From assembly GCA_019695095.1 (NCBI GenBank), contig JAIBAQ010000011.1:1-64000 (forward strand): DNA of 64,000 nt, read 5' to 3'. This stretch comes from Candidatus Hydrogenedentota bacterium. GTDB lineage: Bacteria; Hydrogenedentota; Hydrogenedentia; Hydrogenedentales; SLHB01. The number at the start of each line of letters is the position of its first letter. Within the stretch, counting starts at the first letter, position 1. Below are positions 18,445 through 27,347 of this stretch, piece by piece. The position numbers and the translations under genes are program-made. The notes under the pieces are model-generated. The model saw only the letters and a program-made list of their open reading frames with translations. It ran no database searches and was not told the origin of the DNA.

Positions 18445-19710
18445 ATGGCCATTAAGGGCGATAAGCCGGGCGCTCCCGGGCTCAAGCGTGTGGGCGCCGC
18501 AAAGAAAGGCGTTACCCGCAAGACGGGCGCGAAGGCGACTTTTGACCTCGACGAGGCCGTGGCAGCAGTTGAGGCCCCGGCAAGTTACACGTCTTCACTT
18601 CCTGCCGTCATGACGAAGCCGCTGTTTGGCAGCACGGTAAAGAAGAAATACGTCAATGACTTCCTGCGCCAGCTGATTATGCTGTTGGACGCTGGCACGT
18701 CGCTGCTCAAGTCACTGACCATCCTTTCCGAACGCAGCGAACAACGCGCTCTTCGCGAACTGATTACCGACATCACCCGGTACGTCGAAAACGGCAACGC
18801 GCTGTGGCAAGCCTTCGAACGACATCCCCGCGAGTTCGACCCCGTGTTCGTCAACCTCATCAAAGCGGGTGAGGCAAGCGGTACGCTGACGACCGTCCTG
18901 CGCCGCGTTGTGAAGTACCGGGAAAGCGAAGAGATGATGGGACGCCGGCTGGCAGGCGCGATGTGGTATCCCGCTATCCTGGTAACCGTCTGCATGCTCG
19001 TGCTGCTGCTCATTGCGAAGGTGGTTATTCCGGAATTCAAAGAATTGTTCGAGCGTCTCGGCGCCAGCTTGCCTTGGTACACAACCGACTTCATCGCGTT
19101 CGTCGAGTTTGTCAGTTCGATGAAGTTCATTGTGCCTGTCGTAATTGCGCTCGTGGCGCTTTACACCTTCTATCGGTTTTGGGTACGCAGCCCGCTTAAC
19201 CGCCTGCGCGCCGACCGCATAAAACTGATGATTCCGGTCGTGGGCAAGAGCATTCTGCGCAAATCGGCCATTATCGAGTTCACGCGCTCGATGTCACTGT
19301 TGCTGCGCAGCGGTATCTCCATGATGGTCACGCTCGATCTGGTGCGTGGGGCCATCCAGAACCAGGCCGTCGCTCAGGTCATGCAACGCATTCGTGACTC
19401 GGTCGAGCGCGGCGAGGGCATCGAACAACCCTTGCGCGAAGCGAAGGCCCTGGTCCCGGCGGTAGTCACCGACATGCTGGTAACCGGTGAAGAATCCGGT
19501 CAGCTCGAGCAGATTGCCGAGCATATTGCCGAGACCTATGAGGAAGAGGTCGAAATCTCCATCGCCACCTTGGGCGAATTGCTGCAACCCATTCTGACCA
19601 TCGTCATCGGCTTGATCGTCATGACGCTGTTTGCGGCGCTCTTCGTGCCGATGATTTCGCTGCTGGATGGCTTGATGGCGTCTGGCGCAGGCGGCGGAAG
19701 CGGCGTATAG
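18445..19710 (+). CDS. gspF: Type II secretion/type IV pilus inner-membrane platform protein GspF
   Basis: A 421-residue polytopic protein with two tandem T2SF domains: about 70-195 (FLRQLIMLLDAGTSLL, GEASGTL) and about 275-395 (FTRSMSLLLRSGISM, GEESGQL). Three transmembrane segments are visible (about 180-200, 230-250, 385-410). GspF is the membrane platform linking the GspE ATPase to pseudopilus assembly. The first about 70 residues are Lys/Ala-rich and atypical. GGGAGGA lies 8 nt before ATG 18445. GspE, GspD and the major pseudopilin are not in this window. Confidence 0.9.
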   Translation: MAIKGDKPGAPGLKRVGAAKKGVTRKTGAKATFDLDEAVAAVEAPASYTSSLPAVMTKPLFGSTVKKKYVNDFLRQLIMLLDAGTSLLKSLTILSERSEQRALRELITDITRYVENGNALWQAFERHPREFDPVFVNLIKAGEASGTLTTVLRRVVKYRESEEMMGRRLAGAMWYPAILVTVCMLVLLLIAKVVIPEFKELFERLGASLPWYTTDFIAFVEFVSSMKFIVPVVIALVALYTFYRFWVRSPLNRLRADRIKLMIPVVGKSILRKSAIIEFTRSMSLLLRSGISMMVTLDLVRGAIQNQAVAQVMQRIRDSVERGEGIEQPLREAKALVPAVVTDMLVTGEESGQLEQIAEHIAETYEEEVEISIATLGELLQPILTIVIGLIVMTLFAALFVPMISLLDGLMASGAGGGSGV

Positions 19711-19737
19711 CCCCATTCTCGAATCCTACGACAACAA

Positions 19738-19770
19738 CCGCCCGCCCTCACCGGCGGGCGGTTCTCTTTT
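19738..19770 (+). terminator. Rho-independent terminator after gspF
   Basis: CCGCCCGCC (19738-19746) pairs with GGCGGGCGG (19753-19761) around a 6-nt loop and is followed by TTCTCTTTT. It ends the pseudopilin-gspF operon. Confidence 0.85.
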
Positions 19771-19817
19771 GCATAACCGCCGGCTGAGATGACGGCTCGC
19801 CCCGTCCGTGAAACGTC

Positions 19818-21326
19818 TCAGGGCCGCCAGCGATCCTCTTCACGGCGGCGTTTGCGCCACTGCTTCAGGGAGCCGTAGGGGAAGTTTGTAATATGGCGCA
19901 CGCCAGGCACGGTGGACATGTTCTGCACCATCTGACGCATTTCTGAGAAAAGAGCCTGGCGGATGATCCCTTCTTCCACCTCGCCCTCTTCCTTGACCCG
20001 AATCAAACGCTGCATGGCAATGACGCCCAGCGCAAACGCAATCAGGAACACAAAATCCAGACCGCGCACATCCACCGTCGGCATCTCGAATGCCACTCGG
20101 CCTTCCTTCCAATAAAGCCAGGTCAACGATACCATCAACTCGTAGGGGGTGAAGTAATCCGCGACAATTCCCGCGCATATCGGCGCCAACGTGGCCACCA
20201 TTCCGGAGACAAGCGCATTCACCGCCACGTAGGCCGTCGCTTTCCCATAGGGGGCGAGCTTGAGCGCAATATTGGCGGTGCAAAGTGTCACACCCGCGGT
20301 GGAAATGCCTGCCAGGATGTGTATCGCAAACAGCAACGGAATCGTCAGCACGGTAGGCTCGGGCATGGTGGTGAACGGCCACATAAGGAAGCAAATTAAG
20401 TAAAGCGGAGCTGATACGGACAAGACCGACTTGTTGCTGAAGCGATCCGCTAACCGTCCCCATATCCGGTAAAAGAGGACGTTAAACGACTGGCTGACAA
20501 CCGTAAGCCCGATCACCCACGCCATCGACATGTGCAGTTCCTTCAACAGATAGACTGCGAAGAACGGGGTGGCAAAGTTCACAGCGCAATTCCAGCACCC
20601 CAAGAAGACCAGTACCTTTCGGAAGTTCACATCGCGAAATGGCTGGCCGAGTATCGTCCATAGGCTCAGCTCAACATTGGGCTGCATGACGGGCTCCGGC
20701 ACGCGGCTAACAAAATACACGCTGAGATAACCCGACAACGTGGCAACCAGAAATAGGGCCGTGTAGGCGCCGAATGCGTTTTCGTAGTAATGCCGGTACG
20801 TGTCTACGCCGAATCCCGCGGCCAGACTGAGGACGGCCCCCACAAAGGTCGCCAGCGCCATGCGGCGCCCGAAGAAGGTCCCAAAACCCGTAATCGGCAC
20901 AAAATCGCGCATCCACGAATTCCAGGCGCACCCCGCGATATTGGCCAGCCCGAAGAACATCACGAGAAAGCCCAGCAGACACCAGAGTCGGAACGGTTCA
21001 GGAACAATCCAGGGAATGGATGCGATGGCAATCCAGAAGGTCCGGCTGATCAAGGCCGTCAACATGACAACCCGCTTGCGGTTGCGGACTTTCTCCACAA
21101 GAAACATGGCGGGGATTTGAAACATCTGAGACAGCGGCGTTACTGCAGCGATCATCCCCACAAGGGCGTTGGACGCCCCCAACTCCAACGCAAAACTGAT
21201 CAGGAATGCCCCCGTCGTAAACACGGTCATCGTCTGGGCAAATGCGCCATCGTACAAAAGCATACGAAGGCCGTGGGCCACCTCGACGGGTGCGATTGTC
21301 TCTTTAGGCTGAAACCACTTGTTCAT
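19818..21326 (-). CDS. Major facilitator superfamily transporter
   Basis: A 502-residue protein with about 12 hydrophobic segments arranged in two bundles and a long polar C-terminal tail. MFS carriers move small solutes by secondary transport; the substrate is unknown. The Met at 21326 begins a sequence (MNKWFQPKETI) with no competing signal; the frame extends into the upstream gene but that part is not transporter-like. It lies 34 bp downstream of the small membrane-anchored gene, so they may be co-transcribed. Confidence 0.8.
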   Translation of the reverse strand: MNKWFQPKETIAPVEVAHGLRMLLYDGAFAQTMTVFTTGAFLISFALELGASNALVGMIAAVTPLSQMFQIPAMFLVEKVRNRKRVVMLTALISRTFWIAIASIPWIVPEPFRLWCLLGFLVMFFGLANIAGCAWNSWMRDFVPITGFGTFFGRRMALATFVGAVLSLAAGFGVDTYRHYYENAFGAYTALFLVATLSGYLSVYFVSRVPEPVMQPNVELSLWTILGQPFRDVNFRKVLVFLGCWNCAVNFATPFFAVYLLKELHMSMAWVIGLTVVSQSFNVLFYRIWGRLADRFSNKSVLSVSAPLYLICFLMWPFTTMPEPTVLTIPLLFAIHILAGISTAGVTLCTANIALKLAPYGKATAYVAVNALVSGMVATLAPICAGIVADYFTPYELMVSLTWLYWKEGRVAFEMPTVDVRGLDFVFLIAFALGVIAMQRLIRVKEEGEVEEGIIRQALFSEMRQMVQNMSTVPGVRHITNFPYGSLKQWRKRRREEDRWRP

Positions 21327-21360
21327 GGGACTGTCGGGCTGCTCTTTCGGACGTGCGACG

Positions 21361-21888
21361 TCAATCGCACCACTCGAAACTGAACGTGCCGATTCGGAGC
21401 CCCCCTTCGTCGGCAACCAGCAGAAGGTACAGATCGCAGGGGCGCGGTTCAATTCCTTCCGGAGGATTCTTCTCAATCCCCACCGTCACCACCACCCACG
21501 CCTCCATGCTCGCTGCATCTATATCTTTCGGCACGCCATACCAATCGGGCATCTCGGTCGGCTCGGCCACCTCTATCCAGATAGGCCGCTCGTCCCAAAG
21601 GGTAAACGTGGCCAGGCCAGCTTGCAGCTCTTTGTCGAACTGCTCGCGCGTCATGGTTTCCTTGCCGCGAGTCGACAGTAGAGCGTACGCGCGGTCCACA
21701 TCCAATCTGACCACGGCGTCGGAGAAGCGACGGGCAAGATCGGTGACGACATTCCTCCGTTCCGGGGAGATTTCGGCGGCGTAGGTCCCCCCTGCACCGG
21801 CCCGAAGAACCAGCAACGCCAGAATAGTCAAAGCACAAAGCGACACGAATACCGGAAGACGCCATCCTGGGAAGCGAAACGAGTTCAT
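21361..21888 (-). CDS. Membrane-anchored hypothetical protein
   Basis: A 175-residue protein with an N-terminal hydrophobic anchor or signal (about residues 10-38) followed by a soluble domain (RRFSDAVVRLDVDRAYALLS, then beta-strand-rich WVVVTVGIE and CDLYLLLV). The pattern resembles NTF2-like/DUF4864-type domains, which I cannot confirm. It is upstream of the MFS gene on the same strand. No function assigned. Confidence 0.55.
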   Translation of the reverse strand: MNSFRFPGWRLPVFVSLCALTILALLVLRAGAGGTYAAEISPERRNVVTDLARRFSDAVVRLDVDRAYALLSTRGKETMTREQFDKELQAGLATFTLWDERPIWIEVAEPTEMPDWYGVPKDIDAASMEAWVVVTVGIEKNPPEGIEPRPCDLYLLLVADEGGLRIGTFSFEWCD

Positions 21889-22023
21889 ACGCGGTCACCC
21901 TCACCCACGAGACCCTGCATTCCCGCGCTTTGCATCGGCGCAACCGATCGTCGGCACAAAACGCTTACGGGCGATGTATTCTACACGCCCGGATGGCGGT
22001 AATCTTGTGCGCCGGGTACAGAC

Positions 22024-23127
22024 TCAACTCTCCGCCTTCAGCAGGTCCAGCATAGCGCGGTCGAGCTTGTGCCCGTTCCACTCTTCGTACGTCACATCCG
22101 CGCGCTCACTATCCAAGATCCCAAATGACCCGGTGAAGCACCACTGCGCCCAACCCCATCCGGCCTCGCGCCAAAGCTCGAGGTTGTCCTTGAGCCACGC
22201 GAGCACGACGCCGTGCGGAGTCTGGTTGTGCGCGCCAAACTCGCCAACCATGACCCCGACACCCTTGGCCTCCAGATCCTTCCACGGCACGATGTTTCTC
22301 TCGTAGAGGGCCTGCTTGTCGATACGTCCGGTTCCGGTCTGCAACGGGTAGGTGGGAGTCTCCCACTTGTCAGCCCCGTCGACCCAACCGGCCTTGTGGT
22401 GCGAGATGCGCATCGGCTCGTACCCTCGCGTCGCCGCTGCCACGCCTAAGCCCAGCAGTTCGGTGGGCGCCGTTCGCGCCCAATAGCGACCGTCGCACAC
22501 GATTAAGCGCGATGCATCTTCCTTTCGAATCTCACCTACAATGCGTTCGATGACCTTGCGGTGTACGTCGCCGGAAATGATCGCGGGCTCGTTGAGCAAG
22601 TTGAAGCTGAGCCGCCGGTTCGGAATCCCCTGGTAGCGTTTGGCAAACGCCGCCCAGTGCAGCGCGCAAACACGTTGGGCCTCCTCGTCTTTCCACAGGT
22701 CTTTCTCTTCCGCGGGCTGCGCCACGGTGTACCCTGGCGCGCGGTGGAAGTTCAGCTGCACGTGGATTCCGTGCTTCTCGCCAAACCCCACGGCTTCGTC
22801 GATCTCCTTCAGCACCGATTCGCGAAACACGGTCCAATCGCCGGGTTCGACCCAGCCGCGATAGTCCATGGGAAGGCGCACGAAGTTGAAACCCAGTTCC
22901 TGAATGAGCGCGAACTCCCGCTCGTCGAATTTGTCGTTGCGCCCTGCAAACTTCGAATGGAGGTTGAACCCACGCCACCGCGGAAGCTTGGCCGCTGTCG
23001 GTTCGGGCAACTCAGCAATCGACTCGGCCCTCGCGCCGCCAGATATCATGGCGCCCAGGCACCCCGCCGAGGCTGCGGCAAGAAATGTCCGCCGCGTGAT
23101 GCGAGGAGCAAATCCAGTCCGTTTCAT
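22024..23127 (-). CDS. Tat-exported glycoside hydrolase family 5 (cellulase-like)
   Basis: A 367-residue TIM-barrel glycosidase. A twin-arginine-like signal (RITRRTFLAAAS, residues 9-20) is followed by GFNLH and the GH5 strand motifs. LLNEP carries the likely acid/base Glu180 and VGEFGAH the likely nucleophile Glu296. HH (243-244) and WGWAQWCF near the C-terminus fit the substrate cleft. GH5 enzymes hydrolyse beta-linked glucans, mannans and related polymers with retention. The ATG at 23127 follows AAGGGGGG at 5-nt spacing. Confidence 0.88.
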   Translation of the reverse strand: MKRTGFAPRITRRTFLAAASAGCLGAMISGGARAESIAELPEPTAAKLPRWRGFNLHSKFAGRNDKFDEREFALIQELGFNFVRLPMDYRGWVEPGDWTVFRESVLKEIDEAVGFGEKHGIHVQLNFHRAPGYTVAQPAEEKDLWKDEEAQRVCALHWAAFAKRYQGIPNRRLSFNLLNEPAIISGDVHRKVIERIVGEIRKEDASRLIVCDGRYWARTAPTELLGLGVAAATRGYEPMRISHHKAGWVDGADKWETPTYPLQTGTGRIDKQALYERNIVPWKDLEAKGVGVMVGEFGAHNQTPHGVVLAWLKDNLELWREAGWGWAQWCFTGSFGILDSERADVTYEEWNGHKLDRAMLDLLKAES

Positions 23128-23207
23128 CTCCACCCCCCTTTGCGCTCTGAGCCGTATGCAAATAGCGGTCTTCGTCGGCGCTCAGTCGCGCCGGTGCACA
23201 TTGCGAA

Positions 23208-23942
23208 TTAGAACGCGTCTGTCGGATGCGCAACGGGATCCCATGTGAGAATCGTCGCGCTATGGTCGTGCTTGCGGACTTCCAACACATCTCCCTCGCC
23301 AAGGTCGATGTATTCGGGAGAATTGTCGAATGCCAGAACCGATGGCCCGCGCGTGATCAAGATGCGCACTACGGTGGTCTCGGGCACTACGAGATGACTG
23401 GTCAATTCCGTCGTATTCTTGAACGCAATACCAAGCCCCGCGTGAAAGATCCCTCGCGTGATTTGTGTGAAGTAAGCCGTGCTTCCGAACGGCGTGCTCA
23501 CCACCAATCCGTCCCCAAGAATTTCGCGCCCCTCCAGGTACGGATCGTTGTCCAGCCACAGCTTGAAGCGAACGGCCGCGTTGATGTGGCCCATGTGGAT
23601 GTTGAACTCGTTCATCGAAGTGAGACGCCGAGCCGGAGGCTCATTGCCCTTAAGAAACACCAAACATTCGATCTTGGTGAATTCCGTGCGGACCAGCGTT
23701 CCCGCCGCCATGCGCTCTATCACCGCTTCCGCGGGATGCGGAATGCATCGGTTCCCACGGCGGCTGTTGCGAATCGGCACTTTGGGGACTCCAGGCCACC
23801 GCAACTCCGCGCTCAGCAGCGTCCCATCGCCCCCGTAACACACAATAACGTCGGGGTAAGCGCTGACGAGTTTCAGAGCTGGTTGACGTTCAATGAGGGG
23901 TCTAAGGGTATCGGCTTCCGCCCCAAATAAGATGGTATTCAT
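23208..23942 (-). CDS. nadK: NAD kinase
   Basis: A 244-residue ATP-NAD kinase that makes NADP from NAD in the cytoplasm. Canonical signatures are present: GGDGT (37-41), MNE (110-112) and GDGLVVSTPFGSTAY (143-157). I use the Met at 23942 because the family starts at this type of beta strand; the frame is open to 24002. It lies 40 bp downstream of the ABC permease gene, likely in the same transcript. A second, divergent family member is encoded at 3078-4022. Confidence 0.9.
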   Translation of the reverse strand: MNTILFGAEADTLRPLIERQPALKLVSAYPDVIVCYGGDGTLLSAELRWPGVPKVPIRNSRRGNRCIPHPAEAVIERMAAGTLVRTEFTKIECLVFLKGNEPPARRLTSMNEFNIHMGHINAAVRFKLWLDNDPYLEGREILGDGLVVSTPFGSTAYFTQITRGIFHAGLGIAFKNTTELTSHLVVPETTVVRILITRGPSVLAFDNSPEYIDLGEGDVLEVRKHDHSATILTWDPVAHPTDAF

Positions 23943-23982
23943 AGCCCCGTCTTTCGGTAAGTCGTGTCCGAAAGGATCGCAC

Positions 23983-25623
23983 TCAGATGACACGGGATGC
24001 AAATCGGCGCGCCAGCACGAACGTCATGCCAACCAGCAGCATAAGGAACACACTGTAGGCGAACGCCACACCAATCCCCGATCCTCGCAACACCTCATTG
24101 ATTCGCACGGCAATGGGGATGTTTGCCGGCGAAAACAATAGAATTGACGACACAAACTCGCCCAGGCACGTCGCAAACACAAGCGCCCCGCCCGCCACGA
24201 TGGCCGGCGCAAGCAGCGGCAATACCACACGCTTGAAACAGAAAGCCGGCGTTCCGCCCAGCGTACGCCCCGCCTCGATGAGGGTTGCGTCGAACGGCTC
24301 GATCGCGGCGGCGGCCATGCGCGTAAGCAACGGTATGTTCCGCACAAAGTAGGCCATCGGAATCATCCAGACCGTGCCGACCAGCGGCAACCACCGATCA
24401 TTGAACGCGACGATGAGATTCACGGCAATCACCGTACCCGGCAGGGCCCAGGGAATCATGACGACGGCATTCAGCAGACGTCCGCCCGGCCGCTTTCGCG
24501 CAATGAGATAGGCGGCGGGAACGGCCACAGCCAATGTAGCGGCCGCGGCAAACGCGCTCATCCATAGGCTGTTGCGTATCGGACGAAACGCCGTCGCATC
24601 GCGAAAGATGGTGCTGTAGTTTTCAATGGTCATCGCAGTGGGAACAATCTCCGTGTGCCACGCCCGATGATCCACAAACGACAGCCAGATAATTGTCAGA
24701 TGTGGCAGCAAGAGCAGGAAAACGGCCAGCAATCCCGCGACCGTGGCAAAGCGCCTCGCTGGAGCGCTGCGTAGCGCAACACGCACGCCTTTCGACGCCC
24801 CGCCCCGTGTCTTCTGCCTTGACCGAAACAGCAGCACCCCCAGCAACGACACGGCGGCGAGCGTTACCGTCAGAGTCATGGAATCGGCCAGATCGTGGCG
24901 GTTCTGCGCTTCATAGACGCTCACGCTCAACATCGGATAGTTGTTTCCGAATATGAGCGGCGCACTGAATGAAGCGCCCGACGACATGAAGGTGAGCAGG
25001 GCCGCGCCCGAGAGCGCGGGCATAATCTGAGGAACGGTAACGCGAAAGAACACTCGTGCCCGTGACGCGCCAAGCGTTCGCGCCGCTTCGAGTTGGGCGG
25101 AATCGAGCGATTCGAGTGCTGCAGAAACCATGGCGTAGAAAAACACACAGAAGGAATAGGTGTGGATCAGAAGTATCGCACCGGGCCCGTCAAAGTGTAT
25201 CCCTTGAACGCCTGACACTTGCTCCAGCATGCGAGGCACAAATCCGTCCCGGCCGATGATGTAGTAGAAGCTCACAACGCCCACGAGCGGCGGCAACGTG
25301 AATGGCAGATAGGCTAACCCCGCGAAGATGGCCCGGCCCGGAAACGAAATGCGGGCAAACGCGAAAGCCATGCATGTCCCGACGAGTCCCGACGTCAACA
25401 CCGAGAGCATGGAAATCACGAGGGTATTGCGGACCGCCGCCACGCCCGCGCCGCGGGTCAAGGCTTCGAATTGCCAATGCGCGACGGCTTGCACCACCAT
25501 CCTGGAGACGGGATAAACGATGGTTAGCCCTAATACGAGCAGGGTTGATACGAGGAGGACCCTATCGGGGAATCGCGAACCCGCGGCTATGCGCCGCACC
25601 CCATCGGCCACGCCATCCCTCAC
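23983..25623 (-). CDS. ABC transporter permease, two fused permease domains (iron/thiamine/polyamine type)
   Basis: A 546-residue inner-membrane protein with two BPD_transp_1 domains in tandem, about 60-265 and 335-540. Each carries an EAA loop (LEAARTLGASRARVFFRVTVPQI and LIEAGRTLGGTPAFCFKRVVLP) that docks the ATPase. The fused layout is typical of Fe3+ (FbpB) and thiamine (ThiP) importers. Neither the binding protein nor the ATPase is adjacent. Its ATG overlaps the PilZ stop (ATGA), showing coupling. Confidence 0.85.
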   Translation of the reverse strand: MRDGVADGVRRIAAGSRFPDRVLLVSTLLVLGLTIVYPVSRMVVQAVAHWQFEALTRGAGVAAVRNTLVISMLSVLTSGLVGTCMAFAFARISFPGRAIFAGLAYLPFTLPPLVGVVSFYYIIGRDGFVPRMLEQVSGVQGIHFDGPGAILLIHTYSFCVFFYAMVSAALESLDSAQLEAARTLGASRARVFFRVTVPQIMPALSGAALLTFMSSGASFSAPLIFGNNYPMLSVSVYEAQNRHDLADSMTLTVTLAAVSLLGVLLFRSRQKTRGGASKGVRVALRSAPARRFATVAGLLAVFLLLLPHLTIIWLSFVDHRAWHTEIVPTAMTIENYSTIFRDATAFRPIRNSLWMSAFAAAATLAVAVPAAYLIARKRPGGRLLNAVVMIPWALPGTVIAVNLIVAFNDRWLPLVGTVWMIPMAYFVRNIPLLTRMAAAAIEPFDATLIEAGRTLGGTPAFCFKRVVLPLLAPAIVAGGALVFATCLGEFVSSILLFSPANIPIAVRINEVLRGSGIGVAFAYSVFLMLLVGMTFVLARRFASRVI

Positions 25624-25985
25624 TCATCGTCAACGGGGGGCTGCGCCAAATCGTGCTCGACAAAGTCGAAAATCGCTTCCCGGTCTTCGTCATTGATCTT
25701 CGAGTACAAAATGGCAACTTTGAAGTGGTCGTCTCCCACTTCGTGCGGATCGCAACGGACAACGATCCCTTCGCACTCGACTCGGCGATTGTGAGGTTTG
25801 GGCAGTTCGATTGCGATGCTCATACGGGTCATCAGCGGAATCGGCTTGACCGTGTGACATAGCACACCGTTAGCGCTGATGTTGTCGATATGGTTCAACA
25901 CTCCCGGTCCGCCATTGTCGACAACTACCGGAAATCCCTGACGGCTCCTCGCGTATCGCCGCCGTTCCTCGCCCGAATACCGCAT
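25620..25985 (-). CDS. PilZ domain protein
   Basis: A 121-residue single PilZ domain, a cyclic-di-GMP receptor fold. The N-terminal RRRYAR (8-13) gives the RxxxR arginines and NISANG (35-40) gives the [D/N]xSxxG motif; both ligand-binding elements are intact. It may regulate motility, secretion or transport. ATG 25985 has GGAGG 8 nt upstream; the frame has a GTG five codons earlier. It is co-directional and overlapping with the ABC permease gene, an unusual partnership. Confidence 0.8.
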   Translation of the reverse strand: MRYSGEERRRYARSRQGFPVVVDNGGPGVLNHIDNISANGVLCHTVKPIPLMTRMSIAIELPKPHNRRVECEGIVVRCDPHEVGDDHFKVAILYSKINDEDREAIFDFVEHDLAQPPVDDE

Positions 25986-26182
25986 GCCAGCTTCCTCCAC
26001 CTCCGTGAGCCTGTAAGCAATTTCCAGTCGTATGCTTCATCGTACTGTACATCCACGGCATTTGCAACGCTTTCCGAGGGAACACGCGCCCTCTCCCGGC
26101 GAGTGCTACCTACGCTCGCATTGTCCTTCGCGAGGGTTTCGGGTAGCATATGGGGCATACTGGAAGTGTGGAGGTCTTTTTC

Positions 26183-27241
26183 GTGCCCTCAAGTACTGTC
26201 CGCTGGGATCAAGGCCGCTTGATCATTATCGATCAGACTCTTCTGCCTACGGAGTTCAAGGAAATTGAACTCCGCACGTCTGAAGACGTTTGGGAAGCCA
26301 TCAAGTCTCTTCGTGTGCGTGGCGCGCCTGCCATTGGCGTCTGCGCCGCGTTTGGTGTTCTCGTTGGCGTGCGTGAAAAGGAAGCCAGTTCCCCCGAGCG
26401 CATCATTGAAGCGGTTCGCGAGACGGCCGGCTACCTTGCTACTTCCCGGCCAACGGCTGTCAATCTCTTCTGGGCATTGGATCGCATGCGCGACGTCGCC
26501 GAACGCGCGTTCGCCGGCGGCCATGGCCACGATCTGCTGTCAATCCTCGAACAGGAAGCCCTAGAAATCTACGACGAAGACACGCGCCGCTGCCGGGCTA
26601 TCGGAGAGCACGGTGCGCCGTTGATTCGCGACGGAGACGGCGTGCTCACTCACTGCAATGCTGGTGGTCTCGCCACGGCCTCCTACGGTACGGCCTTGGC
26701 CGTTATGTTCCGCGCACATGAATTGGGGCGCTCGTTTCAGGTGTTTGCGGATGAAACGCGCCCCTTGCTTCAGGGCGCAAGGTTAACCGCATGGGAACTC
26801 CTCCAGGCGGGCATCGACGTCACGCTCATCTGCGACAACATGGCCGCGCAAGTAATGAAGGAAGGCCGGATTCAATTGGTCGTCGTCGGCGCGGACCGCA
26901 TTGCCGCCAACGGCGATACCGCGAATAAGATCGGCACGTACAGCGTGGCCCTCATCGCAAAGGCCCACGGCATTCCCTTCTATGTTGCCGCGCCGATTTC
27001 CACCATCGACCCAACCCTCGACACGGGCGATCAGATTCCAATCGAGCAGCGCCTGCCCGATGAAGTCACTCACGGCTTCGGCAAGCAAACGGCCCCTGAA
27101 GGGGTCAAGGTGTACAACCCGGCATTCGACGTGACGCCGGCTTCCCTGATTTCGGGAATCATTACGGAGCGGGGCATTATCCGCGCGCCGTATCGAGATG
27201 GTATCGCAGCCTACACAGGAGTCGAGTTTGCCACTTTCTAG
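26183..27241 (+). CDS. mtnA: S-methyl-5-thioribose-1-phosphate isomerase
   Basis: A 352-residue enzyme of the methionine salvage pathway that isomerises methylthioribose-1-phosphate to methylthioribulose-1-phosphate. The eIF2B-like fold is clear: RGAPAIG (46-52), catalytic Cys158 in HCNAGG, GARLTAWEL, and catalytic Asp238 in VVGADRI followed by NGDTANKIGTY. I choose the GTG at 26183 because GGAGG lies 8 nt upstream and homologues start here; the ATG at 26150 has no ribosome site. No other mtn gene is nearby. Confidence 0.92.
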   Translation: MPSSTVRWDQGRLIIIDQTLLPTEFKEIELRTSEDVWEAIKSLRVRGAPAIGVCAAFGVLVGVREKEASSPERIIEAVRETAGYLATSRPTAVNLFWALDRMRDVAERAFAGGHGHDLLSILEQEALEIYDEDTRRCRAIGEHGAPLIRDGDGVLTHCNAGGLATASYGTALAVMFRAHELGRSFQVFADETRPLLQGARLTAWELLQAGIDVTLICDNMAAQVMKEGRIQLVVVGADRIAANGDTANKIGTYSVALIAKAHGIPFYVAAPISTIDPTLDTGDQIPIEQRLPDEVTHGFGKQTAPEGVKVYNPAFDVTPASLISGIITERGIIRAPYRDGIAAYTGVEFATF

Positions 27242-27347
27242 ACCAGTAAACACTGGCGCTTCTCGTTTCGGCCGTTTGCACGCGCGTCGAACAGCCCCGG
27301 AGACTTTCCGGTCTTCGGCGCGTCGTTGGTTTGGGCGTTACTAAGCC

